The notes: generated by a model not told the origin, from the letters alone. A DNA stretch of 64,000 bases from an uncultured Verrucomicrobiales bacterium (GCA_937944055.1 CALDZJ010000005.1:45374-109373), one strand, 5' to 3'. Positions 1-8,771 are shown, counted from the stretch's first letter. Numbers and translations are program-made.

Positions 1-1
1 G

Positions 2-2986
2 GTCCGAGCGGGGCTGAAGAATAAGCGGCTCGATCTCGCGAAAGGCGAGGGGCTTGCCCAATTTGGGGCGCAAATGAAGCTGCTGAGTCAGGCGGTGGTC
101 AATTATTTAGACCTCTGTGACAGCCCGAAAAAGTGCGAGGAATATCTCACAAAAGTCATGGTCCAGCTGGAGGAGCTGGAAGGGAATTTTGCGGAATTTG
201 ATGACTACGTGGAGGAGCTCTCTGGGAAACGAGAAGAGATTTACGAGGCTTTTGAAAGCCGTAAGCAAGCCCTCCTCGAAAAGAAAAATCGCCGGACAAA
301 TCAGCTCGTGAAGTCTGCGGAGCGGATTCTCTCGGGCATCAAGAACCGCTTGGAAGGCTTTGCGGAAATTAATGAGATTAACGGCTACTTCGCGAGCGAT
401 CTCATGATCGAGAAGGTGCGCGATATCATCGAGGAGCTCACGGAGCTGGGGGATGCCGTGAAGGGGGATGATTTACAGACTCGGCTGAAAACGACCCGTG
501 ATGACGCGGTGCGCTCATTGAAGGATCGGAAGGAGCTCTTCGTAGATGGACAAGCGATTATTAAATTTGGGAAGCATCGTTTTTCAGTCAATGAGCAGGA
601 GTTAGAGCTGAGTATTGTGCCGAAGGATGGCGAGATGTGCTTCCATCTGAGCGGGACGAATTTCTTCGAGCCCGTGCTGGATGGGGATTTTCTGGCCACT
701 GAATCGGTTTGGGAGCAGGAGGTGATTTCTGAGACGGATGAGGTCTATCGTGCGGAGTGGTTAGCTTATCAATTTCTCCTCCATGGGGGAGAGCAAAGCT
801 TAGAGCAGTTCATGCAGCCTCGCTATCAGGAAGGCTATCTCAAGGGGGTGCATGATCTAGATGCCGCGCAGCTGATCGAGGTCCTCTCGCCGATGCGGGC
901 AGGTGCCGGATTACTTCGCTTTAGCTCTAAGATCCGTGCCAAGGCTCTTTTAAAATGGGCCGGCTTAGCTGAGGAACTACGCTCGGATCTTTCGATCCGT
1001 CTTCGCGCTCACGGTGAGAAGTTACGGGCCTTCGGGGCGAGCGAGTTTGCGCAGATTCAGCGAGGCACTTTTCTGGAGGAGCTGAGCCGCCACTTTAGCG
1101 AGGATGAGGCGCAATACCTTTTCGATGAGATTTCAAATGGCCCGGATTTCGTGGTTTCGAAAGCGGCAGTGGCTCTCACTGATCGCTTGAAATCGGAATT
1201 ACTTTCTAAGCGAGCCGCTAAGGTCTTTGAGGCGGCCTTGGCCGAGTTCCAGGACTCTTTGGAAGGGCGCTTTGCGGTGGCGCTTGATTGGTTGGGTTCC
1301 CTGACCGACCGGGATGAAAGCTACGAGGCCGCTTACTGGATTGCGAAGGGGGGATATGAGGAACGCTGGGTCAAAGAGGCGGATCTTTCCGCACGCGTGG
1401 AGGGATTGAAGGGAGGTCACGCTCGCATTCAGAAAGGCCAGATGGAGCTAGATTACCATGAATTTATGGATCGGCTCGGAGCCTTTGCTCGGAATGAGGT
1501 GCCCACTTTTAGCGCTTATTTGGAATCAAAACAGAACTTGGTCGATGAGAAGCGCAAGGCAATGCGTTTGGATGAGTTCAAACCTCGTGTGATGTCTGCC
1601 TTCGTACGAAATCGCCTCATTAATGAGGTCTACCTTCCGATGGTGGGTGATAATTTAGCGAAGCAAATGGGAACCGCCGGTGATGAGACTCGGACGGATC
1701 GGATGGGCCTTCTCCTGCTCATTTCCCCGCCGGGCTATGGAAAGACGACCCTGATGGAATACATCGGGAATCGCCTCGGTCTGACTTTCATGAAGATTAA
1801 TGGGCCGGCACTGGGCCATCATGTGACGTCCTTAGATCCAGAAGACGCGCCAAATGCCTCCGCGAAGGAAGAAATCGAGAAACTCAATCTTGCCTTAGAA
1901 ATGGGCGATAATGTCATGATTTATCTCGATGATATTCAGCACACCCACTCCGAGTTTCTTCAAAAATTCATTAGTCTTTGCGACGGGCAACGTAAGATTG
2001 AAGGTGTCTATAACGGGAAGGCCAAGACCTATGATCTGCGCGGGAAAAAGATCGCGGTCGTAATGGCTGGGAATCCCTACACCGAAACGGGCGGGAAATT
2101 CCAGATTCCCGACATGCTCGCAAACCGTGCTGACACCTATAACTTAGGAGACATCTTGGGTGATCACGAGGAAGCCTTTAAGGTGAGCTTTGTCGAGAAC
2201 TGCCTCACCTCGAACCGGGTCCTCAGCCAGCTTGCGAGTAAGAGCCAGAAGGATGTCTATGCGGCTCTTGCCGTCGCTGAGACTGGCAGCACAGAAGGGG
2301 TTGATTTTGAGGGGAATTACACCCCGGCTGAGATTGAGGAATTTGCACAAACGCTCAAACGCCTCCTCCGAGTGCGTGATAGCATCATGCGCGTGAATAT
2401 GGAATACATTCGCAGTGCGGCGCAGGAGGATGCCTATCGCTTAGAGCCTGCCTTTAAACTGCAAGGATCCTATCGTAACATGAACCGCATCGCCGAGAAG
2501 GTCCTTCCCCTCATGACGATGGAGGAGGTCGAAGGGCTCATTTTTGATCACTATGAAAATGAATCTCAAACTCTCACCACTGGAGCGGAGGCTAATCTTT
2601 TAAAATTCAAGGAAATGGAAGGCGTGCTTTCCGAGGGGGAGAAGACTCGCTGGGCTCAAATTAAGAAAGACTTCGGGAAGCAAAAACTCCTCGGTGGAGC
2701 GGGTGAGAATGATCCTGTGGCCCGGGTGGTGGCTCAGATGACTCAGTTTAACGATGGCCTAGAAGCCATCAGTCAAGGATTGGCTAGGCCGCCCGCGCTT
2801 GCGGAGGGCTCGATCGCTCAGCTGCAGGCCATCATCGAGGGGCTCCGTGCTGTCCCGGTGCAAGTTGATATCAACGTGGTCCCCGTGCAGGACGAAGGCG
2901 ATAGCATTGAGAGCATTTCTAAAAAGGCAAAGTCTCCCCCAATTGATATCAAACCAGAGCTGCGCCAGGGGGCGGACCTCGAGTGA
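2..2986 (+). CDS. Large AAA ATPase of the DNA-repair (DUF3686) type, 5' end outside window
   Basis: The reading frame is open from base 2 to the stop at 2984-2986, with no stop before the first ATG at 74, so the gene starts upstream and at least 994 codons are visible. The first 150 residues after that ATG are charged and helical, with coiled-coil character. A P-loop ATPase module lies in the second half: Walker A GYGKTT at bases 1733-1750, a Walker B-like MIYLDD near 1915, and a following NPYTETGG stretch in the place of an AAA sensor. From memory this matches the family named DNA repair ATPase (DUF3686), whose members are usually about 1,600-1,700 residues; the cellular role of that family is not settled. 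It ends 14 bases from the convergent gene at 3001. The family call is fairly sure, the repair role is not. Confidence 0.8.
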   Translation, partial: VRAGLKNKRLDLAKGEGLAQFGAQMKLLSQAVVNYLDLCDSPKKCEEYLTKVMVQLEELEGNFAEFDDYVEELSGKREEIYEAFESRKQALLEKKNRRTNQLVKSAERILSGIKNRLEGFAEINEINGYFASDLMIEKVRDIIEELTELGDAVKGDDLQTRLKTTRDDAVRSLKDRKELFVDGQAIIKFGKHRFSVNEQELELSIVPKDGEMCFHLSGTNFFEPVLDGDFLATESVWEQEVISETDEVYRAEWLAYQFLLHGGEQSLEQFMQPRYQEGYLKGVHDLDAAQLIEVLSPMRAGAGLLRFSSKIRAKALLKWAGLAEELRSDLSIRLRAHGEKLRAFGASEFAQIQRGTFLEELSRHFSEDEAQYLFDEISNGPDFVVSKAAVALTDRLKSELLSKRAAKVFEAALAEFQDSLEGRFAVALDWLGSLTDRDESYEAAYWIAKGGYEERWVKEADLSARVEGLKGGHARIQKGQMELDYHEFMDRLGAFARNEVPTFSAYLESKQNLVDEKRKAMRLDEFKPRVMSAFVRNRLINEVYLPMVGDNLAKQMGTAGDETRTDRMGLLLLISPPGYGKTTLMEYIGNRLGLTFMKINGPALGHHVTSLDPEDAPNASAKEEIEKLNLALEMGDNVMIYLDDIQHTHSEFLQKFISLCDGQRKIEGVYNGKAKTYDLRGKKIAVVMAGNPYTETGGKFQIPDMLANRADTYNLGDILGDHEEAFKVSFVENCLTSNRVLSQLASKSQKDVYAALAVAETGSTEGVDFEGNYTPAEIEEFAQTLKRLLRVRDSIMRVNMEYIRSAAQEDAYRLEPAFKLQGSYRNMNRIAEKVLPLMTMEEVEGLIFDHYENESQTLTTGAEANLLKFKEMEGVLSEGEKTRWAQIKKDFGKQKLLGGAGENDPVARVVAQMTQFNDGLEAISQGLARPPALAEGSIAQLQAIIEGLRAVPVQVDINVVPVQDEGDSIESISKKAKSPPIDIKPELRQGADLE

Positions 2987-3000
2987 GTTTTTTTAAAAAC

Positions 3001-3990
3001 CTAGTTCCCCGTGAGGAAGGGTTTCACTTTGCCCAGTTCAAGTGAGCCACCGAGCCAAGCGAGAAGTTGATTCATCTCCGGGTGATCGTTTCGTAGGGCT
3101 TGGAGGGAGTCCCAGCCACAATGGGTGCGGCCCCGAGAGGAGGAGATTTTCTCAATTTTGAGCCGTCCCATGAGAGCCTCGGTTTCTCGATCCATGGCAT
3201 TTTGAATCTGCGCAGGATGGGGGAGGTCATCCAGATCGGCAGGAGAGAGGCCAAAGCTTGTGACTCCGATGCCTAGCTCAGCCGCGAGACTCCGGACTTG
3301 GTCACCGAGCGACTCATCCTGAATCGACCCAGCGAGGAAGAGCTCACCGGAGTTCGCCCAAGGGGAGGCACTCAAGGTCTGAAAGAGATCTTCTCGGAAG
3401 CTATCGTGATTTGTTTCCACCCTCATGCGGACAGATTCTAGGCGATAGGGTGGGAGGCCCAGAGTTTGTTTGAGCGCAAGGTGTGCGGAATCAAGCTCCA
3501 AGCCATCATCATCAAACTGCCCATGTTCCCAGTCGACGAGAACCATTTCAGGGAACTTCCACAGGTTACCCAATGGGGCGCCGGATGAGAGGGATTCACG
3601 GAACTCAAAGGTGAATTTATTGCAGGTTTCCGCGTATTTTTGCACGATTGCGCGGAATTTCCCGAGCCGCAGCATCGCTTGGTCGATCGAGTTGTTATCT
3701 CCGAGTTCATCGAGCCGGCCTTGCTGCATGGCTACTAGCTCCTGCGCGCCAGAGAGAGCGGGCATCGCAGCTCCTCGCTTATAATATCCCTGCCCCTTTT
3801 CCACCTTCGCGATGGGTGAGCTGGGGTCACAAGACATGACTGAGAAGTGATAGCGGAGAGAGGCGTCTGAGTAAGCTCCATCCATATTGAGTCTGAGTAG
3901 GCGGATCAGTTCAGTTCCCTTGATGGCTTCCTTGGGATTGGCAGGCAGGATCTCGGAAAGGAGGTCTGTTAATTGTGTTCGGAGACTCAT
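3001..3990 (-). CDS. Hypothetical protein with a winged-helix-like N-terminus
   Basis: I do not recognise this 329-residue protein. Residues 1-70 alternate short helices and end in a basic KGQGYYKRG stretch, which would fit a winged-helix domain, but this is only a shape argument. The middle part contains FPEMVLVDWEHGQFDDDG and LAAELGIGVTSFGLS, an alternation of strands and helices that could be a nuclease-like or Rossmann-like fold; no complete catalytic motif is visible. No signal peptide or membrane segment is seen, so it is probably cytoplasmic. It converges on the large AAA ATPase with only 14 bases between stops. Whether the two work together cannot be told from a convergent arrangement. 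The ATG at 3988-3990 is the only good start. Confidence 0.7.
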   Translation of the reverse strand: MSLRTQLTDLLSEILPANPKEAIKGTELIRLLRLNMDGAYSDASLRYHFSVMSCDPSSPIAKVEKGQGYYKRGAAMPALSGAQELVAMQQGRLDELGDNNSIDQAMLRLGKFRAIVQKYAETCNKFTFEFRESLSSGAPLGNLWKFPEMVLVDWEHGQFDDDGLELDSAHLALKQTLGLPPYRLESVRMRVETNHDSFREDLFQTLSASPWANSGELFLAGSIQDESLGDQVRSLAAELGIGVTSFGLSPADLDDLPHPAQIQNAMDRETEALMGRLKIEKISSSRGRTHCGWDSLQALRNDHPEMNQLLAWLGGSLELGKVKPFLTGN

Positions 3991-4182
3991 AGAGAAAGTT
4001 TAATGCGATGAAAGAGGCGAGGACTGATGCAAGGCGATGAGCCCCACTTTGGGCAAGCCCCAAGTCACGAGAATGTTAAAAAAAATCTCATTCTATGACT
4101 TATAGGTGAATTTAGGGCACTTTTCAGCCGAATGGATCAATTCCTCTTGCCGTCTTAATTCATGAACTGTTACCAACGCGCC

Positions 4183-4869
4183 ATGAAAGCTCTTGCGACT
4201 CTCGTCATCTCTCTCACTCTCTCCCTTTTCTCAAGTGCTCAAACGGCGGAGGAGATTATGAGTTCCGTTCGTCAGGTCGCGGTGCTTCAAGGAGACCAAG
4301 ACCTTAACGGAGTGATTCGCAAAGGGGCTCAAAAAACCCCACTGACCTTGTTCCTGCGAGGGAAAGATATTCAATTCGCCCTCAATGGAGGAGCCGAGCG
4401 CTTCCACCTGCGTCTCAATGAAGATAGCCAGCAGTTACGGGAGCTCGTCGGCGGGAGATCAAACCCATTTCCGCCAGCCAAAATTTCTGCCCCGATCGCT
4501 AACACGGACGTCAGCTATGAAGACCTAGCCCTCACCTTTCTCTACTGGCCCAATCCCCGCATCATCCAAGAAGAGAAAATTGAAGGGCAGCTGTGTTGGC
4601 GTCTCCACGTAGAGAATCCTCAGGCATCCGGCCGCTACCGTCAGGTGAGTGTCTGGGTCTCTAAAAAGCAACGCGCCCTCATGCGAGTCGTAGGATACGG
4701 ACCTCGTCCAGACTCAGTCGCGATCAAGCAATTTGAAATCACCAAGGTCATGAAGGCCAATGGGGTTTACACCGTGAAGACGATGAAGGTCAGCAGCTTC
4801 GGGAAGGATCGCCGCGTGAACGGCATCACCTACCTCGAATTTAAGAAGCCCAAGCGCAAGGCGCGTTAG
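4183..4869 (+). CDS. Exported LolA-like outer-membrane lipoprotein-sorting protein
   Basis: The 228-residue product begins with a clear Sec signal peptide (MKALATLVISLTLSLFSSAQ). I prefer this ATG at 4183 over the one at 4162 because it places the lysine directly before the hydrophobic core. The mature part reads as a beta-rich protein of the LolA/LolB-like or TP0789-like fold: LTLFLRGKDIQFALNGG, then VSVWVSKKQRALMRV and IKQFEITKVMKANGVYTVKT, as in proteins annotated as outer membrane lipoprotein-sorting proteins in Verrucomicrobiota and Planctomycetota. There is no lipobox, so it should be a soluble periplasmic protein. It stands alone. Its last codons and TAG stop form the first unit of a 21-bp tandem repeat that runs to the stop of the convergent lipoprotein gene. 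Confidence 0.75.
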   Translation: MKALATLVISLTLSLFSSAQTAEEIMSSVRQVAVLQGDQDLNGVIRKGAQKTPLTLFLRGKDIQFALNGGAERFHLRLNEDSQQLRELVGGRSNPFPPAKISAPIANTDVSYEDLALTFLYWPNPRIIQEEKIEGQLCWRLHVENPQASGRYRQVSVWVSKKQRALMRVVGYGPRPDSVAIKQFEITKVMKANGVYTVKTMKVSSFGKDRRVNGITYLEFKKPKRKAR

Positions 4870-5007
4870 AGGCCACGCAAGGCGCGTTAGAGGCCACGCA
4901 AGGCGCGTTAGAGGCCACGCAAGGCGCGTTAGAGGCCACGCAAGGCGCGTTAGAAACCACGCAAGGCGCGTTAGAAACCACGCAAGGCGCGTTAGAAGCC
5001 GCGCAAG
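4861..5007. repeat. Seven tandem 21-bp units carrying both genes' stop codons
   Basis: Seven 21-bp units lie head to tail. Units 1-4 (4861-4944) are identical (GCGCGTTAGAGGCCACGCAA plus G). Units 5-6 (4945-4986) have AAACC in place of AGGCC, and unit 7 (4987-5007) has AAGCCGCG. Unit 1 contains the last two sense codons and TAG of the plus-strand gene; unit 7 contains the LRGF codons and TAA of the minus-strand lipoprotein. Because 21 is a multiple of three, each unit repeats an in-frame TAG on the plus strand and an in-frame TAA on the minus strand. Only a weak 4-bp stem (GCGT/ACGC) can form per unit, so a terminator role is not obvious. Confidence 0.95.
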
Positions 5008-5222
5008 ATGCTCTGAATATTCCGCACGATTCCTACGGTGGAAGCCGTGTTCTGGATCGAGCGGGTCACATTACCGTTGCCGATTCTGCTTCCGCTGTTG
5101 GCTCCGTTCGCTCCACCTTGTGGGCCTGGAGCAGGAGTCGCTGAGTTCGAGGCACAGCTGGAAAGGGCGGTGAAGGAAAGGGCGAGAGTTAAAAGGAAAG
5201 CGGGAGAGGAGAAATTTTTCAT
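4992..5222 (-). CDS. Small lipoprotein, hypothetical
   Basis: A 76-residue protein starting MKNFSSPAFLLTLALSFTAL and continuing to a lipobox LSSC with the acylated cysteine at position 23. The start at 5222 is chosen because the longer frame to 5309 would bury this signal peptide and overlap lysC. After the cysteine come a Ser/Pro/Gly/Asn-rich spacer (residues 24-50) and a short C-terminal stretch ending SILRGF that could be a helix. I know no family for it. It should be a small membrane-anchored envelope protein. It lies 70 bases downstream of lysC on the same strand, but nothing links the functions. Its stop codon is in the last unit of the 21-bp repeat. Confidence 0.6.
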   Translation of the reverse strand: MKNFSSPAFLLTLALSFTALSSCASNSATPAPGPQGGANGANSGSRIGNGNVTRSIQNTASTVGIVRNIQSILRGF

Positions 5223-5292
5223 GAACTTGGGGGGAGGTCGTTTTTGATTCCAAAAATTTGATTTTGAAGTGGGGAGTCTGTCACCGCCCGGG

Positions 5293-6510
5293 CTAGGCGT
5301 CCAGATCAAAGGCGGTGTGCACCACGCGCGCGGCTTCCTCGATCTGCTCTTCTTCCACCGTGACAGAAATTTTAATTTCGGAGGTCGAAATCATTCCGAT
5401 ATTAACTCCAGCCTTGCCGAGGGCATCGAACATTTTGGCGGCGACTCCGGAATGGCTACGCATCCCGATTCCCACGCAAGAGAGCTTCGCGATGCCGGCC
5501 TCGGTCTCAATGCTGGCATCGCCACCGAGGTCAGCAAGCACTGGCTTCAGCGCACTTTGAGCGCGGCCCAGATCACTGGTATGCATCGTGAAAGAATGGC
5601 GGGCGAGGCGATCGCTCGCGATGTTTGAGACGATCATGTCAATATTAACCTCAGCATCAGCGAGCGCGCCGAGGATGCGCCCAGACATGCCGGGGTGATC
5701 TGGGATTCCGGTGATGGTGACTCGGGCTTGGGAGCGCTCGATCGAGACTCCGCGGATGACGACTGATTCCATAGCTTCGTGTTCTTCGGTGACGATGGTC
5801 CCCGGGTTGTTGTTGAGTGATGATTTAACTTCGAATTTTACGCCATATTTTTTGGCAAACTCGACTGAGCGGGACTGCATGACCTTCGTCCCCACCGAGG
5901 CGAGTTCTAGAAGTTCATCGTAAGAAATTTCTGGGAGTTTACGGGCTTTTTTGACCACTCGTGGATCAGCGGTATAGACCCCATCGACATCTGTGAGGAT
6001 CTGGCAGAGGTCTGCCTCCACCGAGGAGGCCACCGCGATGGCCGAGAGATCAGAGCCCCCACGGCCGAGCGTGTGGATCATCCCTTCTTCGGTGATTCCT
6101 TGGAAACCTGCGACGATTACGGTGCGATCTTCAGCGAGGTAGCGCTTGAGGAGGCTGGGATCAATTTTCTCGATCCGTCCACGGGTGTGCGAACCACTTG
6201 TGGTGATGCCGGCCTGCCTTCCAGTCGCCGAAACGGCCTCGATCCCTAGTTCATTCAGCGCGATCGAGAGGAGCGCGATTGATTGTTGCTCGCCGGATGA
6301 GAGAAGGACATCCATTTCGCGCTCCGTGGGCTCATCAGAAAGCTCTGCGGCGAGGGCAATGAGCCGATCAGTCACTCCGCCCATCGCAGAAATGACGGCG
6401 ATGACCTGATTCCCCTGATCGCGTTCTTTTTTAATCCGCTTGGCAACGTTCCGAATGCGATCAATCGAGCCGACCGAGGTGCCGCCGTATTTTTGGACGA
6501 TGAGAGCCAT
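5293..6510 (-). CDS. lysC: Aspartate kinase
   Basis: Aspartokinase makes L-aspartyl-4-phosphate from aspartate and ATP, the first step towards lysine, threonine and methionine. The 405-residue product starts MALIVQKYGGTSVGS; KYGGTSVGS is the family's N-terminal kinase signature. The start at 6510 is chosen over 6549 because the family begins right before this motif. The amino-acid kinase domain covers about residues 1-245, with TTSGSHTRGRI and GFQGITEEG at substrate positions, and two ACT domains follow (about 265-330 and 345-400), the usual site of feedback inhibition. The length is typical of a lysC-type single-function enzyme. Homoserine dehydrogenase, the third enzyme of the pathway, lies upstream on the same strand, separated by a PEP-CTERM gene with its own terminator. 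Confidence 0.95.
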   Translation of the reverse strand: MALIVQKYGGTSVGSIDRIRNVAKRIKKERDQGNQVIAVISAMGGVTDRLIALAAELSDEPTEREMDVLLSSGEQQSIALLSIALNELGIEAVSATGRQAGITTSGSHTRGRIEKIDPSLLKRYLAEDRTVIVAGFQGITEEGMIHTLGRGGSDLSAIAVASSVEADLCQILTDVDGVYTADPRVVKKARKLPEISYDELLELASVGTKVMQSRSVEFAKKYGVKFEVKSSLNNNPGTIVTEEHEAMESVVIRGVSIERSQARVTITGIPDHPGMSGRILGALADAEVNIDMIVSNIASDRLARHSFTMHTSDLGRAQSALKPVLADLGGDASIETEAGIAKLSCVGIGMRSHSGVAAKMFDALGKAGVNIGMISTSEIKISVTVEEEQIEEAARVVHTAFDLDA

Positions 6511-6564
6511 GAATGAGCTGTCTTTAGAGGGCTGGGCTGCTTTAGGCAAGCTTGAGCCATTTGA

Positions 6565-6604
6565 GAAAAAAAATCCTCCACCTTTTCGGAGAAAGGCGGA
6601 GGAT
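6565..6604 (-). terminator. Intrinsic terminator of the PEP-CTERM gene
   Basis: On the minus strand a stem ATCCTCC-G-CCTTT pairs with AAAGG-T-GGAGGAT across a six-base loop, with one mismatch, and runs directly into a tract of eight T (the A run at 6565-6572 on the plus strand). It lies 26 bases after the stop of the gene at 6631, between it and lysC, so lysC is likely to have its own promoter or to depend on read-through. Confidence 0.85.
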
Positions 6605-6630
6605 CATAGGGAGAGAGAAAATGAGGCCTC

Positions 6631-7329
6631 TTAACGGCGGCGGCGTAGCAAGCCAAGCAGTGCAAGACCTCCCAAGAGAGCGGTGGAGGGCTCTGGAATT
6701 TGAAAAGAGCCCTCAACGACAAGTGAGTCGCTAAAGAGCCGGAATTGCTCTGAGTCTGCGTTAAAAGAGTTTCCATTAGGAAAGGTAGCGGTAACAGTTA
6801 CGGTAGTGACCGGATCTCCGCTGACCTGGTTACCACTCAGGGTAGCACTGGTATGATTTCCCGATTGTGCCTGAAATGTCGCTACGGAACTTACGCCAAG
6901 TAACAGCTCGAAATTAAGAGCGTTCGGCTGAGTGGAACTAAATACAGCTCCTCCAAACTCTAGCTGACTCGCGAATGTAGCGGTGACATTAAAAGTTCCG
7001 GGAATGAAGTTTGCTGGGACCGGGGGGAGATCGACCTGCCAACTGATCACGCTGTTGGTAAAGTCAGCACCAGTGCTAGCGAGGTCTCGACCAATGACAT
7101 CGCCAAGGCCGGGAGCAAAGTCGCTGCCAACCGTTGTCGATCCGGCATCAATTTGTAGAGGCGCAGTGTTTACAACAATTCCAAGGTAGTCTCCGGAGGG
7201 GCTGGAGCCGAAACCGCTAACATTGATTGAGGCGGAATCGTCACTCAGAGGACCGAAGGTTACTGTGGTCATTGCTGAACCAAAGCTAGAGGAGAGTGCG
7301 AACAAAATAAGAGGTTTTGAGTAGGCCAT
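6631..7329 (-). CDS. PEP-CTERM sorting-domain protein
   Basis: A 232-residue exported protein with a short N-terminal signal sequence (LILFALSSSFGSA), a Ser/Thr/Asn-rich beta-sheet body of no recognised family, and a textbook PEP-CTERM tail at 211-232: IPEP, a hydrophobic helix, then four arginines. Such tails are cut and anchored by an exosortase, and the proteins go to the surface or into the extracellular matrix; no exosortase is in this window. The body contains repeated VTVTATF-like strands, typical of the stalk or adhesin-like cargo of this family. It sits between lysC and hom on the same strand but has its own strong terminator. It has no role in amino-acid synthesis that I can see and is probably a later insertion. 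Confidence 0.85.
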   Translation of the reverse strand: MAYSKPLILFALSSSFGSAMTTVTFGPLSDDSASINVSGFGSSPSGDYLGIVVNTAPLQIDAGSTTVGSDFAPGLGDVIGRDLASTGADFTNSVISWQVDLPPVPANFIPGTFNVTATFASQLEFGGAVFSSTQPNALNFELLLGVSSVATFQAQSGNHTSATLSGNQVSGDPVTTVTVTATFPNGNSFNADSEQFRLFSDSLVVEGSFQIPEPSTALLGGLALLGLLRRRR

Positions 7330-7351
7330 TATAACAACAATTGTTTGTCAA
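7328..7351 (-). promoter_or_regulatory. Promoter-like hexamers around a palindrome at the PEP-CTERM start
   Basis: On the minus strand, a perfect TTGACA (plus 7346-7351) and a perfect TATAAT (plus 7328-7333) are separated by only 12 bases, and the spacer contains the palindrome AACAATTGTT (7336-7345). The TATAAT overlaps the ATG of the PEP-CTERM gene. The spacing is too short for a standard sigma-70 promoter, so this may be an operator or chance. Confidence 0.25.
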
Positions 7352-7406
7352 GAGTAAGCAGTTAGCGGGCCATTGGAAGAAATTAATAAAATTATTTTCC
7401 TTTTTT

Positions 7407-8711
7407 TCAAAGAGTCTCGATGCGAAAGACAACCGGTCGCGCAGTGAGGCAATCCAGTTTTTCCACCTCGGTGAGGGCGATTTTGAGCCGCCCGAAGGAG
7501 CATTTATGGAGGAGGAACACCATTTCTAGGAAGTCAGCGTCAGGGTTGTTCGCATCAACCGGAGAGTGGGTCCCTGAGATGCCGATTTGATGTTCGGCGA
7601 GAATTGTAGCGATGTTGGCGATCACGCCGGGTTGGTCCGTGACGGAGAAACGGACGTAATAGGAGGTCACGGTATCGTTGATTTCCACCAGAGAGCCGCT
7701 CTCTCGATAGGGGAGGAAGCCTCGGTCACTGCGGTCGCTACGAGCGGCTTCCACCAAATCGGATACGACTGATGAGGCGGTGGGGCCTTGACCAGCACCG
7801 CGTCCGTAGAAGAGGGAGTCGCCAAGATGATCACCCTTTAATGCGACGGCATTAAAGACGCCGTGAACTGAGGCAAGGATGTGAGTTTTTGAGAGAAATG
7901 AGGGCTGCGTGCGGATTTCAATTTTACCATCGTCGCGCTCGATGACGAGGGAGAGCAGCTTGACAACATAGCCCAGATCTGAGGCGAACTTGATATCGAG
8001 AGGAGTCACTTTCTCGATCCCTCGCACGTAAACTTCCTTATAGTTGACTAAGAAACCATGAGCGAGAGAAGCGAGCAGAATGGTCTTGTGAGCGGCATCC
8101 CAGCCGTTGACATCCAGCGTCTCATCCGCTTCGGCGTAGCCTAGGTCTTTCGCCTCTTTCAGGGCCTCAGAGTAGGCGAGGCCCGCCTCAGTCATCCGCT
8201 GTAAGATGTAATTTGAGGTTCCGTTGATAATGCCGGCGATGGTCTCAATGCGGTTAGCAATGAGTGATTCTTGCACCGCCTTAATGATGGGAATGCCACC
8301 GGCCACGGCCGCTTCAAAGTGGATCGCCGTCTGTTCTTGCTTTGAGAGCGCAAAGAGCTCAGCCCCTCGCTCGGCTAGCAGGGCCTTATTTCCTGTCACC
8401 ACCGGTTTCCCGGCCCGCAGGGCCGCTGCCACGAGGTCAAAGGCGGCCTCGGTCCCACCGATGAGCTCCACCACGATGTCTACTGCTGGGTCATTGACCA
8501 GTTCCATCAGATCGCTGGTAAAGAGCTCAGCTGGGGCCTCGATTTCTCGTTTCTTCGCAAGGTCCCGCACTGCGATTCTTCGGATTTCCAGCGCGGCGCT
8601 CCCTTGAGAACGGTCCGAAATCATCCCGCCATGCTCTTGCAGGATTTGCCAAAGGCCTGATCCCACTGTGCCAAATCCCGCCAGTCCGATTCCTGAAATA
8701 CTAGAGCTCAC
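7407..8711 (-). CDS. hom: Homoserine dehydrogenase
   Basis: This enzyme reduces aspartate semialdehyde to homoserine with NAD(P)H, the branch to threonine and methionine. The start is taken at the GTG at 8711, giving 434 residues that open SSSISGIGLAGFGTVGSG, the N-terminal dinucleotide-binding glycine motif; the ATG at 8777 would add 22 residues before it and reach into the divergent promoter. The family signature around IINGTSNYILQRM is present, with the following EADETLDVNGWDAAHK region that holds catalytic residues. A C-terminal ACT domain (about SYYVRFSVTDQPGVIANIA) suggests allosteric control. It is divergent to the OmpA-like gene and upstream of lysC, but a PEP-CTERM gene splits the two pathway genes. 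Confidence 0.93.
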   Translation of the reverse strand: MSSSISGIGLAGFGTVGSGLWQILQEHGGMISDRSQGSAALEIRRIAVRDLAKKREIEAPAELFTSDLMELVNDPAVDIVVELIGGTEAAFDLVAAALRAGKPVVTGNKALLAERGAELFALSKQEQTAIHFEAAVAGGIPIIKAVQESLIANRIETIAGIINGTSNYILQRMTEAGLAYSEALKEAKDLGYAEADETLDVNGWDAAHKTILLASLAHGFLVNYKEVYVRGIEKVTPLDIKFASDLGYVVKLLSLVIERDDGKIEIRTQPSFLSKTHILASVHGVFNAVALKGDHLGDSLFYGRGAGQGPTASSVVSDLVEAARSDRSDRGFLPYRESGSLVEINDTVTSYYVRFSVTDQPGVIANIATILAEHQIGISGTHSPVDANNPDADFLEMVFLLHKCSFGRLKIALTEVEKLDCLTARPVVFRIETL

Positions 8712-8771
8712 GCGGCGAGTCTTATGCTCATTGGGGGGGCAAAAACAGGAGAAATCTCTTCGATCGTTGAA

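Noticed and set aside
4861..5007. The 21-bp repeat array as a CRISPR
   Set aside because: There are no spacers; the units abut and contain gene ends. No cas genes are near.
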